Part shown: positions 10,176 through 20,060 of the stretch, piece by piece
Layout: each line of letters starts with the position of its first letter
Numbering within the stretch: the first letter of the stretch is position 1
NCBI RefSeq assembly: GCF_024802625.1
Contig: NZ_CP103371.1
Location: forward strand, 3,100,001-3,164,000
Length of the DNA: 64,000 bases
Source of the DNA: Massilia sp. H6
Lineage (GTDB): Bacteria; Pseudomonadota; Gammaproteobacteria; Burkholderiales; Burkholderiaceae_D
Reading direction: 5' to 3'
Program-made: the position numbers and the translations under genes
The notes under the pieces: model-generated
The model's database searches: none
Told to the model about the DNA's origin: nothing
What the model saw: the letters and a program-made list of their open reading frames with translations, nothing else

Positions 10176-11127
10176 CCCGGGCAATGGTCTTGCCCGGCTG
10201 TTGCGGCAGGTCGATGCTGGCCCCGCGCAGCGAAGCGGAAACGGCCGACGGCTTGCCAACCACCAGGTTGACCGGCTCGGCTACCTCGATGGTTTCGGTC
10301 GAGCCGCCCTTGACCAGGCGCGAGATCAACGGCTTGCCGCCTCTGGCCGGACGCACTTCGATCCACGAATCTTCGCGCACGTTCAGCACCAGCGCGTTGG
10401 CGCCGGGCGCGGCCGCAGCCACCGGCGTGGCCGGCGCCGCGGCGGGTGCGGTCGCCAACGTCGGTGCGGCGCCGGCAGGCGCCACCGGCGTGGTCGCGGG
10501 CGCGGTAGCCGGCGCAATGGTTTCGGAACCCGGCGCCGGTACCGAGATCAGGGGTACCGACGGATTCATCAGCGAATCGGGCCCGGCGGGGGTGGCCACT
10601 TCCGGCGTCATGATGACCGGATTGTCGAGGATCATGCCGCCATCGGCGTTGCGATCGGCTGCCTGCTTCCCACCCGGGAGCAGACCGAAATACCACAGCG
10701 CCGCGCCGGCGGCGATCACGGCAACGGCGCCGGCAACCAGACCAGCCGGTACGCGCGAGCGCTTGCCGCCGATCGGGAAGCGGCTCTGGGAAAACGCAGC
10801 CGGACGCGGTTCGCGGCGCGGGATGGCGCTCACCGCGCCGGCCTGCGCCTCCGGCGGCATGTTCATCGCGATCTTGGCCACCAGCGGGGCGGCGTCGATC
10901 TTCAACAGCTTGGCATAGGCGCGCACGAAGCCGCGCGTGACGGCCGGACTGGGCAGCGCGGCGTAGTCGCCCGCTTCCAGCGCCACCACCTGGCGCGGGG
11001 CCAGCTTGAGCTGGTCGGCCACCTGCTCTACGCTCCAGCCCAGCGCTTCGCGCTGGGACTGCAAGGTCTTGCCGGGAAGGCCGACGTCGTTGCCCGGCGT
11101 GGCCGGCTGGTCTGCATGCTCGTTCAT
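10162..11127 (-). CDS. rodZ: RodZ, cytoskeletal/cell-shape membrane protein
   Basis: The 321-residue protein has a cytoplasmic helix-turn-helix (Xre-like, about residues 25-95, with [22 protein letters not shown]), a transmembrane helix near 124-146, an Ala/Pro/Thr-rich periplasmic linker and a C-terminal DUF4115 domain with DSWIEVR. RodZ links MreB to the cell-wall elongation machinery. It lies 24 bases after pilW. The long Ala/Pro linker is typical of high-GC members. Confidence 0.9.
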   Translation of the reverse strand: MNEHADQPATPGNDVGLPGKTLQSQREALGWSVEQVADQLKLAPRQVVALEAGDYAALPSPAVTRGFVRAYAKLLKIDAAPLVAKIAMNMPPEAQAGAVSAIPRREPRPAAFSQSRFPIGGKRSRVPAGLVAGAVAVIAAGAALWYFGLLPGGKQAADRNADGGMILDNPVIMTPEVATPAGPDSLMNPSVPLISVPAPGSETIAPATAPATTPVAPAGAAPTLATAPAAAPATPVAAAAPGANALVLNVREDSWIEVRPARGGKPLISRLVKGGSTETIEVAEPVNLVVGKPSAVSASLRGASIDLPQQPGKTIARVALK

Positions 11128-11151
11128 TGTCCTCGTCTCACTGTGCTAGTT

Positions 11152-11963
11152 TCACTCATCAAAGGCGCCACGTTCGAAGGCCAGGTACTCGGGCGAGCCG
11201 GGAAAGCGTCGCCGCAACTGGGCAGCGATGCTCGCTTCCATGCTGCGCTCGCCAAGCTTGCGCTGCACGCGCAGGGCAAGCCAGAGCGCCTCGGCCGGCA
11301 AGTTGTCGAGTTTCGATGTCTCGATCAGGCGATTGATGAAAAAACCGGCGCGGGGGTAATCGCGCCGCTCGTAATAAATTTGCGCCAGGCCGGCATTGGT
11401 CGCCTGCAGCGCGGGGTTGTAGCGCAGCGCGTCGAGCAGGTAGCGCTCGGCCGCCTCGCCATTGTTGTTGCGGATGCTGCACATGCCCGCATTGACCAGC
11501 GCGCTTACCGGCGTCTGGTAAGCGCGGTTGCGCAGCGCGGCATCGAAATACGGCATGGCCTGGGCCGGCTTGTTCATCGACTGGCACAGGAAAGAGCCGT
11601 AGTTGTTGGCCAGGTCCGGATTGCCCGGTTCGAGCCGCAACGCCTGCCGGTAATTGTCGTCGGCCAGCGCCATCTGCCCCATGGCGGTATAGATCAGGGC
11701 GCGCAGGCCATGCGCTTCGGCGTTGCCAGGCTCGGCCGCAATCGCCTGCTTGACCTCGTCGAGCGCGATCTCGTACTTGCCATCCTTGTAGTAGCCGACC
11801 GCCAGCTGCACCCGGATCGAGGCGCGCTTTTCCGCCATGGTCTGGTCGGACGCCGTCTTGAGCTCGCCACTACCGGTGCCGCCACCGCTACCGGCGCAGG
11901 CGGCCAGCAGGCAGGATGCGAGCACCAGGCAGGCGTTGCCAAGGCGGCGGCCGGTGCTGGCCA

Positions 11964-11964
<1 letters not shown>
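11152..11964 (-). CDS. pilW: PilW/PilF, type IV pilus secretin-assembly lipoprotein
   Basis: This 270-residue lipoprotein has a lipobox LLAAC (lipidated Cys23) and several TPR repeats (for example the GNAEAHGLRALIYTAMGQMA and NPDLANNYGSFLCQ segments). It is the pilotin-like factor for multimerising the type IV pilus secretin. The position between rlmN and rodZ is conserved in Beta- and Gammaproteobacteria. Its ATG overlaps the rlmN TGA by one base. Confidence 0.9.
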
Positions 11965-13133
<1,169 letters not shown>

Positions 13134-13231
13134 GATGTCCTGGCTAACTAAAAGGTAATACGGTAAAACTCAACGGGCGCCGCCCGCCAGGCCCGGGGCA
13201 TCGGGCGAGCGGCGCTTGCTACAGAAAACGA

Positions 13232-13645
13232 TTACTTCATTTCTGGGAAGAAGTAAGCGATTTCAACTTGTGCGGCTTCGACAGCGTCCGAACCGTGCAC
13301 GGCGTTGGCATCGATCGAATCGGCGAAATCGGCGCGGATCGTGCCTTTTTCAGCTTTCTTCGGATCGGTCGCGCCCATCAGGTCACGGTGCTTCAGGACG
13401 GCGTTTTCGCCTTCCAGGGCCTGGATCATGACTGGACCCGACACCATGAAGTCGACCAGATCCTTGAAGAAGCCGCGCTCTTTGTGGGCAGCGTAGAAGC
13501 CTTCAGCCTGCTCGCGCGAGAGCTGGGTCATGCGGGCAGCAACGATCTTCAGGCCGGCCTGTTCGAAGCGGGTGTAGATTTGGCCGATGACGTTTTTTGC
13601 AACTGCATCTGGTTTGATGATCGACAGGGTGCGTTCAATTGCCAT
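13232..13645 (-). CDS. ndk: Nucleoside diphosphate kinase
   Basis: This 137-residue enzyme transfers phosphate between NTPs and NDPs. It starts with the canonical [15 protein letters not shown], and the phosphohistidine is His117 in NAVHGSD. The start is fixed by a GGAG about ten bases upstream and by family alignment. Four extra N-terminal residues from an upstream ATG are unlikely. It heads the long minus-strand string. The 243 bases between ndk and the divergent membrane protein gene hold no other gene and should contain both promoters. Confidence 0.97.
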   Translation of the reverse strand: MAIERTLSIIKPDAVAKNVIGQIYTRFEQAGLKIVAARMTQLSREQAEGFYAAHKERGFFKDLVDFMVSGPVMIQALEGENAVLKHRDLMGATDPKKAEKGTIRADFADSIDANAVHGSDAVEAAQVEIAYFFPEMK

Positions 13646-13888
13646 GTAAAACTCCAATAAAAAGAAAGGTTAAAATCGAGAAATTCTTGAGAACCTGCAG
13701 AACTAAGTCGGGGCTCGATCAACCTTCGATTTTACCATACATCCCCCGTATGACCGATATTGCGCTAGTGCCAAGCAAAGTGGTAGAGTGACATAGTAAT
13801 CCCGTCCTGTTTTCAGCTCAGCTTAAGGCAGTATTAAGCAAGCTCCAGTAATGTCTCAGTGACGCTTTTCCATCCAACCGGAGGCACC

Positions 13889-14584
13889 ATGACCCCTAAT
13901 TCGCAACCACGCAGCACGATCGACCTGACCAAGGCCGGGCGTGGTGTCACTCGCAACAATGTACTGCGCAACACTTATTGGCTGCTCGCGCTGTCGATGA
14001 TCCCGACCGTGTTCGGCGCCTTCATCGGCGTGTCGATGGAGCTGCCGATGCTCAGCGGCGGCTTTGGCCTCATCCTGTTCCTGGCTATCGCGTTCGGCTT
14101 CATGTTCGCGATCGAAAAAACCAAGCACTCGGCACTGGGCGTGGCCTTCCTGCTCGGCTTCACCTTCTTCATGGGCCTGATGCTCACGCCTTTGCTGCGC
14201 CATACGCTCGGCTATTCGAACGGCGGCAGCCTGATCATGACCGCGTTCGGCGGCACCGCCTGCGTGTTCGCAGTCATGGCCAGCATCGCCACCACTTCCA
14301 AGCGCGATTTCTCGGGCATGCGCAGCTGGCTGATGGCCGGCCTGGTGGTCCTGGTGCTGGCGGTCGTGGCCAATGTGTTCCTGCAGATGTCGGCGCTGTC
14401 GATCGTGATCTCGGTCCTGGCGATCGGTATCTTCTCGGCCTTCCTTCTGTACGACGTGCAGCGCGTGGTCAACGGCGGCGAGACCAACTACATCTCGGCT
14501 ACGCTGTCGATCTACCTGAACGTCTACAACATCTTTGCCAGCCTGCTGCACCTGCTGGGCTTTGCCGGCGGCGACCGCGACTGA
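13889..14584 (+). CDS. Bax inhibitor-1/YccA family membrane protein
   Basis: The 231-residue protein has seven predicted transmembrane segments filling residues 33-230. It carries the family features of a GxTxxxG-like segment (LLGFTFFMGLMLTPLL), a YDVQR motif and a final helix ending near LLHLLGFAGGDRD. E. coli members interact with FtsH (YccA) or act as putative ion channels (YbhL). Start chosen at the ATG preceded by GGAGG (13880-13884). Transcription is divergent from ndk. Confidence 0.92.
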   Translation: MTPNSQPRSTIDLTKAGRGVTRNNVLRNTYWLLALSMIPTVFGAFIGVSMELPMLSGGFGLILFLAIAFGFMFAIEKTKHSALGVAFLLGFTFFMGLMLTPLLRHTLGYSNGGSLIMTAFGGTACVFAVMASIATTSKRDFSGMRSWLMAGLVVLVLAVVANVFLQMSALSIVISVLAIGIFSAFLLYDVQRVVNGGETNYISATLSIYLNVYNIFASLLHLLGFAGGDRD

Positions 14585-14602
14585 ACGCTGTTTGCATGAA
14601 CC

Positions 14603-14632
14603 AAAAAGCCGACCTGATGGTCGGCTTTTTTT
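14603..14632. terminator. Bidirectional intrinsic terminator between the Bax1 gene and rlmD
   Basis: GCCGACC (14608-14614) pairs with GGTCGGC (14619-14625) around a TGAT loop. An A-run lies on one side and seven T's on the other, so it serves the converging transcripts. Confidence 0.9.
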
Positions 14633-14678
14633 CTGTCTCGATGGCGCGGACATGCACGCCATCGCGCCACTCAGGTCG

Positions 14679-16031
14679 CTACCCCTGCCGCGCCCCCAGC
14701 TCGAACACCGCGATCGACTCCACGTGCGAGGTATGCGGAAACATGTTGCACACGCCCGCCCTCTTGAGCACATAGCCGGCCCCGTGCACCAGGATGCCGG
14801 CGTCGCGCGCCAGCGTGGACGGGCTGCACGACACATACACGATCCGCTGCGGCATCAAGTCCTCGTGCGACTGGCGCAGTTCGGCCAGCGCCTCGGCCAG
14901 CGCCATCGCGCCATCGCGCGGCGGATCGACCAGCATGCGGTCGAAGCGGCCGAGCGCGACCAGGTGCCCCTTGGTGACTTCGAACAGGTTGCGGGTCGAG
15001 AACGACGTCTTGTCCGCCAGGCCATTGGCGCGCGCATTCTCGAGCGCGCGCGTGGTCAGCACGGTGCTGCCCTCGATGCCGACCACTTCGCGCGCCTGGG
15101 TCGCCAGCGGCAGCGTGAAATTACCCAGGCCGCAGAACAGATCGGCCACCCGGTCGGTCGGCTGGACCTCGAGCAGGCGCAGCGCCTTTGACACCAGCAC
15201 GCGGTTGATCTGATGGTTCACCTGGGTGAAATCGGTTGGCTTGAAGGGCATGCGGATGCCAAATTCGGGCAACGTGTAGTACAGCTCTTTGGCAGCCGGG
15301 TAGTAGGGATATGCCGAATCCGGACCTTTCGGCTGCAGCCACCACTCGATGTTCCAGCGATCGGCAAAGGCCTTCACCAGCACCTCGTCGGCCGGCGTGA
15401 GCGGCGCCATGATGCGCATCACCAGCACCGTGCTTTCTTCGCCAATGGCGACTTCGATCTGCGGCACGTCGCGAAACAGCGACATCGCGCCAACCAGCTC
15501 GCGCAGCGGCACCAGCAGGCGGGCCACGTGGTCGGGCAGGATCTCGCAGGTGGTGATGTCGGCCACCAGCGACGAGCTGCGCTCGTGGAAGCCCACCAGT
15601 ACCCCGCCCTTCTTTGGCACGTGGCGCAACGACAGGCGTGCACGGTAGCGGTAGTCCCAGGTCGGGCCGTACATCGGGCGCATGATCATCTCGGACTTCA
15701 CCTTGCCGATGTGCCAGAGGTTGTCTTCGAGGATGCGCTGCTTCATGGCGACCTGGCTGGACGCTTCCAGGTGCTGCATCGAACAGCCCCCGCACACGCC
15801 AAAATGGATGCACTTGGGCTCGACGCGCATCGACGACACACGCTGCAGCGTGACCATGCGGCCCGATTCCCAGTTCTTTTTCTTCTTCAGCGTTTCATAG
15901 CTGACCCGCTCTCCCGGCAGCGCGCCTTCGACAAACACGACCTTGCCCGGCGAGCCGTCTTCGTTCTCGAGGTGGCCGACGCCGCGCGCGTCCGCATCCA
16001 GGGATTTGATGTCGATAAAAGTTTCTTGCAT
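14679..16031 (-). CDS. rlmD: RlmD, 23S rRNA m5U1939 methyltransferase
   Basis: The 450-residue protein has an N-terminal TRAM-like domain, an Fe-S cysteine cluster (Cys74, Cys80, Cys83 in CIHFGVCGGC, with a later Cys) and a SAM methyltransferase domain with ADLFCGLGNFTLPLA, VDPPRDG and the nucleophile in VYVSCSP. The start is the Met of MQETFIDIKSLD. A 55-residue upstream extension is low in complexity and crosses a CT-rich tract. No Shine-Dalgarno is visible just upstream. Confidence 0.93.
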   Translation of the reverse strand: MQETFIDIKSLDADARGVGHLENEDGSPGKVVFVEGALPGERVSYETLKKKKNWESGRMVTLQRVSSMRVEPKCIHFGVCGGCSMQHLEASSQVAMKQRILEDNLWHIGKVKSEMIMRPMYGPTWDYRYRARLSLRHVPKKGGVLVGFHERSSSLVADITTCEILPDHVARLLVPLRELVGAMSLFRDVPQIEVAIGEESTVLVMRIMAPLTPADEVLVKAFADRWNIEWWLQPKGPDSAYPYYPAAKELYYTLPEFGIRMPFKPTDFTQVNHQINRVLVSKALRLLEVQPTDRVADLFCGLGNFTLPLATQAREVVGIEGSTVLTTRALENARANGLADKTSFSTRNLFEVTKGHLVALGRFDRMLVDPPRDGAMALAEALAELRQSHEDLMPQRIVYVSCSPSTLARDAGILVHGAGYVLKRAGVCNMFPHTSHVESIAVFELGARQG

Positions 16032-16034
16032 GGC

Positions 16035-16069
16035 GAGAGATAGAGAGAAAGAGAGAGAGGGAGGAAGAT
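16035..16069. repeat. GA/CT-rich simple-sequence tract in the rlmD leader
   Basis: On the plus strand this stretch is almost pure GA repeats with short interruptions. On the minus strand, where rlmD is read, it is a pyrimidine tract ending about four bases before the rlmD ATG, in the place where a ribosome binding site would be. Such tracts are prone to slippage. Confidence 0.8.
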
Positions 16070-16199
16070 GGGCGGCACCGCCAGCGGGCGGGTGCCGGCG
16101 TGGGACGTTCAAACAAAAAATGGGCTGAAGGCCCGGCGGGCATGATAGCAAGGAAACGGGGTGGGCGCTACGGGAAGCCAGGCGCGCTCCCGCCAAGCG

Positions 16200-17222
16200 C
16201 TACAGCAAGGAATCCCGCACTACCCCGCGCGCCGCCATCGCGCGCTTGAGCTTGACCAGCGCCTCTTGCTGGATCTGGCGCACGCGTTCGCGCGTCACGC
16301 CCATCTCCGCGGCCAGGGTCTCTAGCGTAGCGGGATCGTCGTTGTCCAGCCCGAAGCGGCGCGTGACGACCAGCCGCTGCTTGTCGGGCAGGCAGGCCAG
16401 CCAGTCGCGCACCAGCACCGTTGTCTCGTGGTGCTCGGCCAATACGTCGGGCGTGGCGTCGCCGTCGTCGGGCAGCATGTCCATCAGGCACGATTGCGGG
16501 TCGTTGTCGAGCGGGGCATCGAGCGAGGCGGCGTGTTCGGACAGCGCCAGGATGTCCTGCACCTCTTCTACCGGCCGCCCGACCAGGCTGGCGATATCCT
16601 CGGCGGCGGCATCCTTGCCGTCGTGCTTCTGGGATTCGAGGTGGTATTTGGCGCGCAGCACCTGGTTCAGTTCGCGCACCATGTGCACCGGCAGGCGCAC
16701 CGTGCGGGCCTGGTTCATGATGGCGCGCTCGATGCTCTGGCGAATCCACCAGGTGGCGTAGGTTGAAAACCGGAAACCGCGCTCGGGCTCGAACTTGTCG
16801 ATCGCGCGCATCAGGCCGATATTGCCCTCTTCTATCATGTCGAGCAATACCACACCGCGGTTGATGTAGTGCTTGGCGATCGAGACGACCAGGCGCAGGT
16901 TATGCTCGATCATCTTCTGGCGCGCCGCGAAATCGCCGCCCTTGGCCAGCGTGGCGACCTGACATTCTTCCGTTGCCGACAGCAGCGGGCGGGTGCCGAT
17001 CTGGTTCAGGTAGTGCTGGGTGGTATCGGTGGCGAGCTCGGCCTGCAACACCTTGCGCAGCTCGTCGACCGAGGCGGTTGCGGCGCCAGCGGCCGGCAAG
17101 TCTGGCGCATGGGCCGCCCCGGCGCCGTCGGCCGCAAGATCCCCGTCGCCTTCGGGCGTATCGGGATACTCGTCCGTATCTTGCGGATCGTGCGGATCGT
17201 GCGGCTGCGGCGGCTGCGTCAT
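16200..17222 (-). CDS. rpoS: RpoS, stationary-phase/general stress sigma factor
   Basis: The 340-residue sigma-70 family protein has region 1.2 ([19 protein letters not shown]), region 2 with the core-binding/-10 element [17 protein letters not shown], region 3 and a region 4 helix-turn-helix ([19 protein letters not shown]). It lacks the long sigma-70 N-terminal domain, and its place after nlpD fits RpoS. The N-terminal 45 residues are acidic and Pro-rich. It starts six bases after the nlpD stop, so it can be cotranscribed. In relatives a separate rpoS promoter lies within nlpD. Confidence 0.95.
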   Translation of the reverse strand: MTQPPQPHDPHDPQDTDEYPDTPEGDGDLAADGAGAAHAPDLPAAGAATASVDELRKVLQAELATDTTQHYLNQIGTRPLLSATEECQVATLAKGGDFAARQKMIEHNLRLVVSIAKHYINRGVVLLDMIEEGNIGLMRAIDKFEPERGFRFSTYATWWIRQSIERAIMNQARTVRLPVHMVRELNQVLRAKYHLESQKHDGKDAAAEDIASLVGRPVEEVQDILALSEHAASLDAPLDNDPQSCLMDMLPDDGDATPDVLAEHHETTVLVRDWLACLPDKQRLVVTRRFGLDNDDPATLETLAAEMGVTRERVRQIQQEALVKLKRAMAARGVVRDSLL

Positions 17223-17228
17223 ACCATC

Positions 17229-18146
17229 CTATCGGCCAGGCAGGAACCTCGAAGGGTCGACTGGCTTGCCCTGTTGGCGTATCTCGAAATGCAACTTCAC
17301 CGAATCGGCGTCCGAATCGCCCATTTCCGCAATCATCTGGCCCTTGGCCACGTTGTCGCCTTCTTTGACGACGATCTTGCGGTTATGCGCATAGGCCGAC
17401 AGCAGGCTGTTGCTGTGCTTAACGATCACGAGATTACCATAACCCCGGATCCCACTACCAGCGTACATTACCTTGCCGGCGCCGGCGGCCACTACCTGCT
17501 GCCCGGCCTTGCCGGCGATATCGATGCCCTTGTTGCGGCCTTCATCGAAGGTGGCGACGATGCGTCCGTCCGATGGCCACATCCAGCTCAGCTTTTGATC
17601 GTCGCTGGCGGTGACGATGCTGCCGGGGACGATTGCCGGCGCCGCCGGGGTCACGGCTGGGGCCGGCTCGACGCGGGCACCCGATTCGCGCTGGACGCTG
17701 GCGACATTGGCGTCGGTATAGACTTGCTTGTCGGCCCGTGGCACCGTCTTGCGTGGCGGCGTAGCCGCGGGCGGCGCAGGCACCGGCTGGGTCTGCACGC
17801 TGGCGCTGCGTTCGCCGCGTTCCGGCGGCGCGACGCGCAGTGTCTGGCCAACCTTGATATCGTCCGGATCGGCCAGGTTGTTCCAGGCGACCAGGTCGCG
17901 GTAGTTCTGGCCGTGATCGAGTGCGATGCGCAGCAGCGTATCGCCGCGGCGCACCGTATGCATGCCCCTGTCGTCTTTCGACTCGTCGGCCCCGGCCGGT
18001 CCAGGGCGCGCCTGGGAAGACGGTGGCGAGGTACGCTCGACCACCGGGGCCTGGCGGGTAGCGGAGGTACAGCCTGCCAGCAGGCCGATGGTGAGGGCCA
18101 GCAGTGCCAGGCGGGGAGCTTGTTTCATTGGGGGTGCTTGGTTCAT
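17229..18146 (-). CDS. nlpD: NlpD, LysM/degenerate M23 lipoprotein, amidase activator
   Basis: The 305-residue lipoprotein has lipobox LLAGC, a LysM domain (about 60-105, MHTVRRGDTLLRIA) and a C-terminal LytM/M23 domain. The zinc-binding pattern of active M23 peptidases is incomplete (NKGIDIAG in place of a His-containing motif), so it should be catalytically dead and act by activating the amidase AmiC in daughter-cell separation. The first ATG (MNQAPPM) is chosen, and a second is six codons in. The 157 bases up to pcm are GC-rich and show no gene. Confidence 0.92.
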   Translation of the reverse strand: MNQAPPMKQAPRLALLALTIGLLAGCTSATRQAPVVERTSPPSSQARPGPAGADESKDDRGMHTVRRGDTLLRIALDHGQNYRDLVAWNNLADPDDIKVGQTLRVAPPERGERSASVQTQPVPAPPAATPPRKTVPRADKQVYTDANVASVQRESGARVEPAPAVTPAAPAIVPGSIVTASDDQKLSWMWPSDGRIVATFDEGRNKGIDIAGKAGQQVVAAGAGKVMYAGSGIRGYGNLVIVKHSNSLLSAYAHNRKIVVKEGDNVAKGQMIAEMGDSDADSVKLHFEIRQQGKPVDPSRFLPGR

Positions 18147-18303
18147 TGTCTTTCTATCTTCTGATTGATATTTCTGCGGCGCGCCGTCCGCTTGCCTTGC
18201 AGGTGGACTGCGCCAGCGGACCGGGCCGCGCAATGGCTGCGCCAGGCAGGCGGAGCCGCCATGGCGGCAGCGGCAGCACCGCGGCGACGTTGGATCGGGC
18301 CGT

Positions 18304-19221
18304 CTAGACGGTACCCGGGCGCAGCGGCACGAAATGGCACGATTCCAGCGTTTCGCTGGCCCATTCGCGTTTGCCGATGCGGGTAATGCGTTGCAGGTGC
18401 TGGACCTGGGCGCCAACCGGCGCGACCAGATGCGCACCGATGGCCAGCTGCTCGAGCAGTGCCTGCGGCACTTCGAGGCCCGCAGCTGCCAGGATGATGC
18501 CGTCGAAGGGTGCAACCTGCGGCAAGCCTAGCATACCATCGCCATAATGCAAACGCAGGTTCGAGATTCGCAAGGGACGCAGGTTGGTCTTGGCCAGCTC
18601 GTGCAGGGACTTGATGCGCTCGATCGAATAGACTTCGCGCGCGACGCAGGCAAGCACCGCCGCCTGGTAGCCGCAGCCGGTGCCGATCTCGAGCACCCTG
18701 CCCAGTTGCGCACCGGCCGGGGTCGAGGCGTTCATGACTTCGATCATGCGCGCCACGATATACGGCTGCGAAATCGTCTGCTGGTGCCCGATCGGCAGCG
18801 AAGCGTCAACATATGCCTGGCCCGACATGGCCGGTTCGATGAACAGGTGGCGCGCAACAGCTTGCATGGCGGCCAGCACCTGGCTATCACGCACGCCCTG
18901 GCGCGCGACGCGCCCGACCATGGCGCGCCGCACCGCCTCTGACGCCATCAGTTCGGAGCGCTGCACGCTCGGCGCGCTCGGCGTGTGCGTGACCGCATAG
19001 CCCGGCGCGCGCGGCGAGGGCGAAGGCGCCATTGGCGCCAGGGCGGAGCCACCGACAAACGCGGTGCGGGCGGCGTTGCGGGTGGCGGTTTGCGGGGTCG
19101 CCACCGGCACCGGCGCGCGCAGGTTGTTGGGGCTGCCCGGGTTGCGACGATCGCCCCCGGTAACCGAGGAAAGTGGCAGCGGAAAGGTGCTGCGGCGCTC
19201 GGTGCTGCGGTCTTCGCTCAT
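18304..19221 (-). CDS. pcm: Protein-L-isoaspartate O-methyltransferase
   Basis: The 305-residue protein has a C-terminal PIMT domain with SAM motif [16 protein letters not shown] and upstream [19 protein letters not shown]. It repairs isoaspartyl damage in proteins. The first 90 or so residues are a low-complexity Pro/Ser/Arg-rich extension absent from E. coli Pcm but common in related Burkholderiales. The start is the ATG overlapping the surE TGA by four bases (ATGA), indicating coupling. Confidence 0.92.
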   Translation of the reverse strand: MSEDRSTERRSTFPLPLSSVTGGDRRNPGSPNNLRAPVPVATPQTATRNAARTAFVGGSALAPMAPSPSPRAPGYAVTHTPSAPSVQRSELMASEAVRRAMVGRVARQGVRDSQVLAAMQAVARHLFIEPAMSGQAYVDASLPIGHQQTISQPYIVARMIEVMNASTPAGAQLGRVLEIGTGCGYQAAVLACVAREVYSIERIKSLHELAKTNLRPLRISNLRLHYGDGMLGLPQVAPFDGIILAAAGLEVPQALLEQLAIGAHLVAPVGAQVQHLQRITRIGKREWASETLESCHFVPLRPGTV

Positions 19222-19949
19222 ACGATCTCCCGCAGCAGGTCGAGCTGGGTCTTGTGGGTCAGGTCTACTTGCAGCGGGGTGATCGACACGCAGCCTTGTG
19301 CGGTCGCGTGGAAATCGGTGCCTGCGCCGGCATCGCGGCATGCACCCGGCGCGCCGATCCAGAAGATCTCGCGGCCGCGCGGGTCCTGTGAACGAATCAC
19401 CGGTTCGGACTGGTGGCGGCGCCCGAGGCGCGCCGGCGTCAGCGGTCCGATCTGTTCGTAGGGCAGGTTCGGGATATTGACGTTGAACAGGAAGGGCAGA
19501 TCGAGCTTGTCGAAGCGGCGCTCGACGATCTCGCGCGCCACGCGCGCGGCGGCGTCGATGTGGGCCCAGCCGGGGTGCACCTGTGAAAACGCGATCGCCG
19601 GAATGCCGTACAGGTAAGCCTCGGTGGCGGCGGCAACGGTACCTGAATACAGCGTGTCGTCACCCATGTTCTGGCCATTATTGATGCCGGAAACGACCAG
19701 GTCGGGCGGCGCCTCCATCATCGCCAGGGCGATATGGACGCAATCGGTCGGGGTGCCGTTTACAAAATGAAAACCATTCGCGGCGCGCTGGACCGACAAT
19801 GGACGATCGAGCGACAAGGAATTCGACGCGCCCGAGCGGTTACTGTCGGGCGCGAATACAACGATGTCGGCGATTGCGGACAAGGCCTCGGCCAGCGCAC
19901 TGATACCAGGCGCCAGGTAGCCGTCATCGTTACTGATAAGAATTCGCAT
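19218..19949 (-). CDS. surE: SurE, 5'/3'-nucleotidase
   Basis: The 243-residue metal-dependent nucleotidase acts on nucleoside monophosphates and short polyphosphate. The N-terminal metal motif [10 protein letters not shown], the [10 protein letters not shown] segment and [11 protein letters not shown] are all present. It heads surE-pcm-nlpD-rpoS, a conserved stationary-phase cluster. The 111 bases upstream contain an AT-rich patch likely to hold its promoter. Confidence 0.96.
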   Translation of the reverse strand: MRILISNDDGYLAPGISALAEALSAIADIVVFAPDSNRSGASNSLSLDRPLSVQRAANGFHFVNGTPTDCVHIALAMMEAPPDLVVSGINNGQNMGDDTLYSGTVAAATEAYLYGIPAIAFSQVHPGWAHIDAAARVAREIVERRFDKLDLPFLFNVNIPNLPYEQIGPLTPARLGRRHQSEPVIRSQDPRGREIFWIGAPGACRDAGAGTDFHATAQGCVSITPLQVDLTHKTQLDLLREIV

Positions 19950-20037
19950 GCCTGCGATTTTACCTGAAGCAACCGCCTCTACGATCGCCCAGCGTGGTAT
20001 TTTTGTTGCCCAGCAGCGATATTTAACCGGGCCCGGG

Positions 20038-20059
20038 CTGGAGCCGGAGTCAGCTCCAG
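20038..20059 (-). terminator. Hairpin after the TPR/KGG gene
   Basis: CTGGAGC (20038-20044) pairs with GCTCCAG (20053-20059). It lies directly after the stop codon at 20061. No T-run follows, so termination here is uncertain. Confidence 0.35.
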
Positions 20060-20060
20060 G

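Noticed and set aside
10119-10259. Upstream extension of ispG
   Set aside because: The extra 47 codons cross the tandem repeat and rodZ and match nothing conserved in IspG.
19950-20060. Search for a RiPP precursor or radical SAM partner of the TIR/TPR pair
   Set aside because: The flanks contain only surE and a quinone oxidoreductase, and no FxSxx-COOH peptide or CxxxCxxC maturase was found beside the pair.
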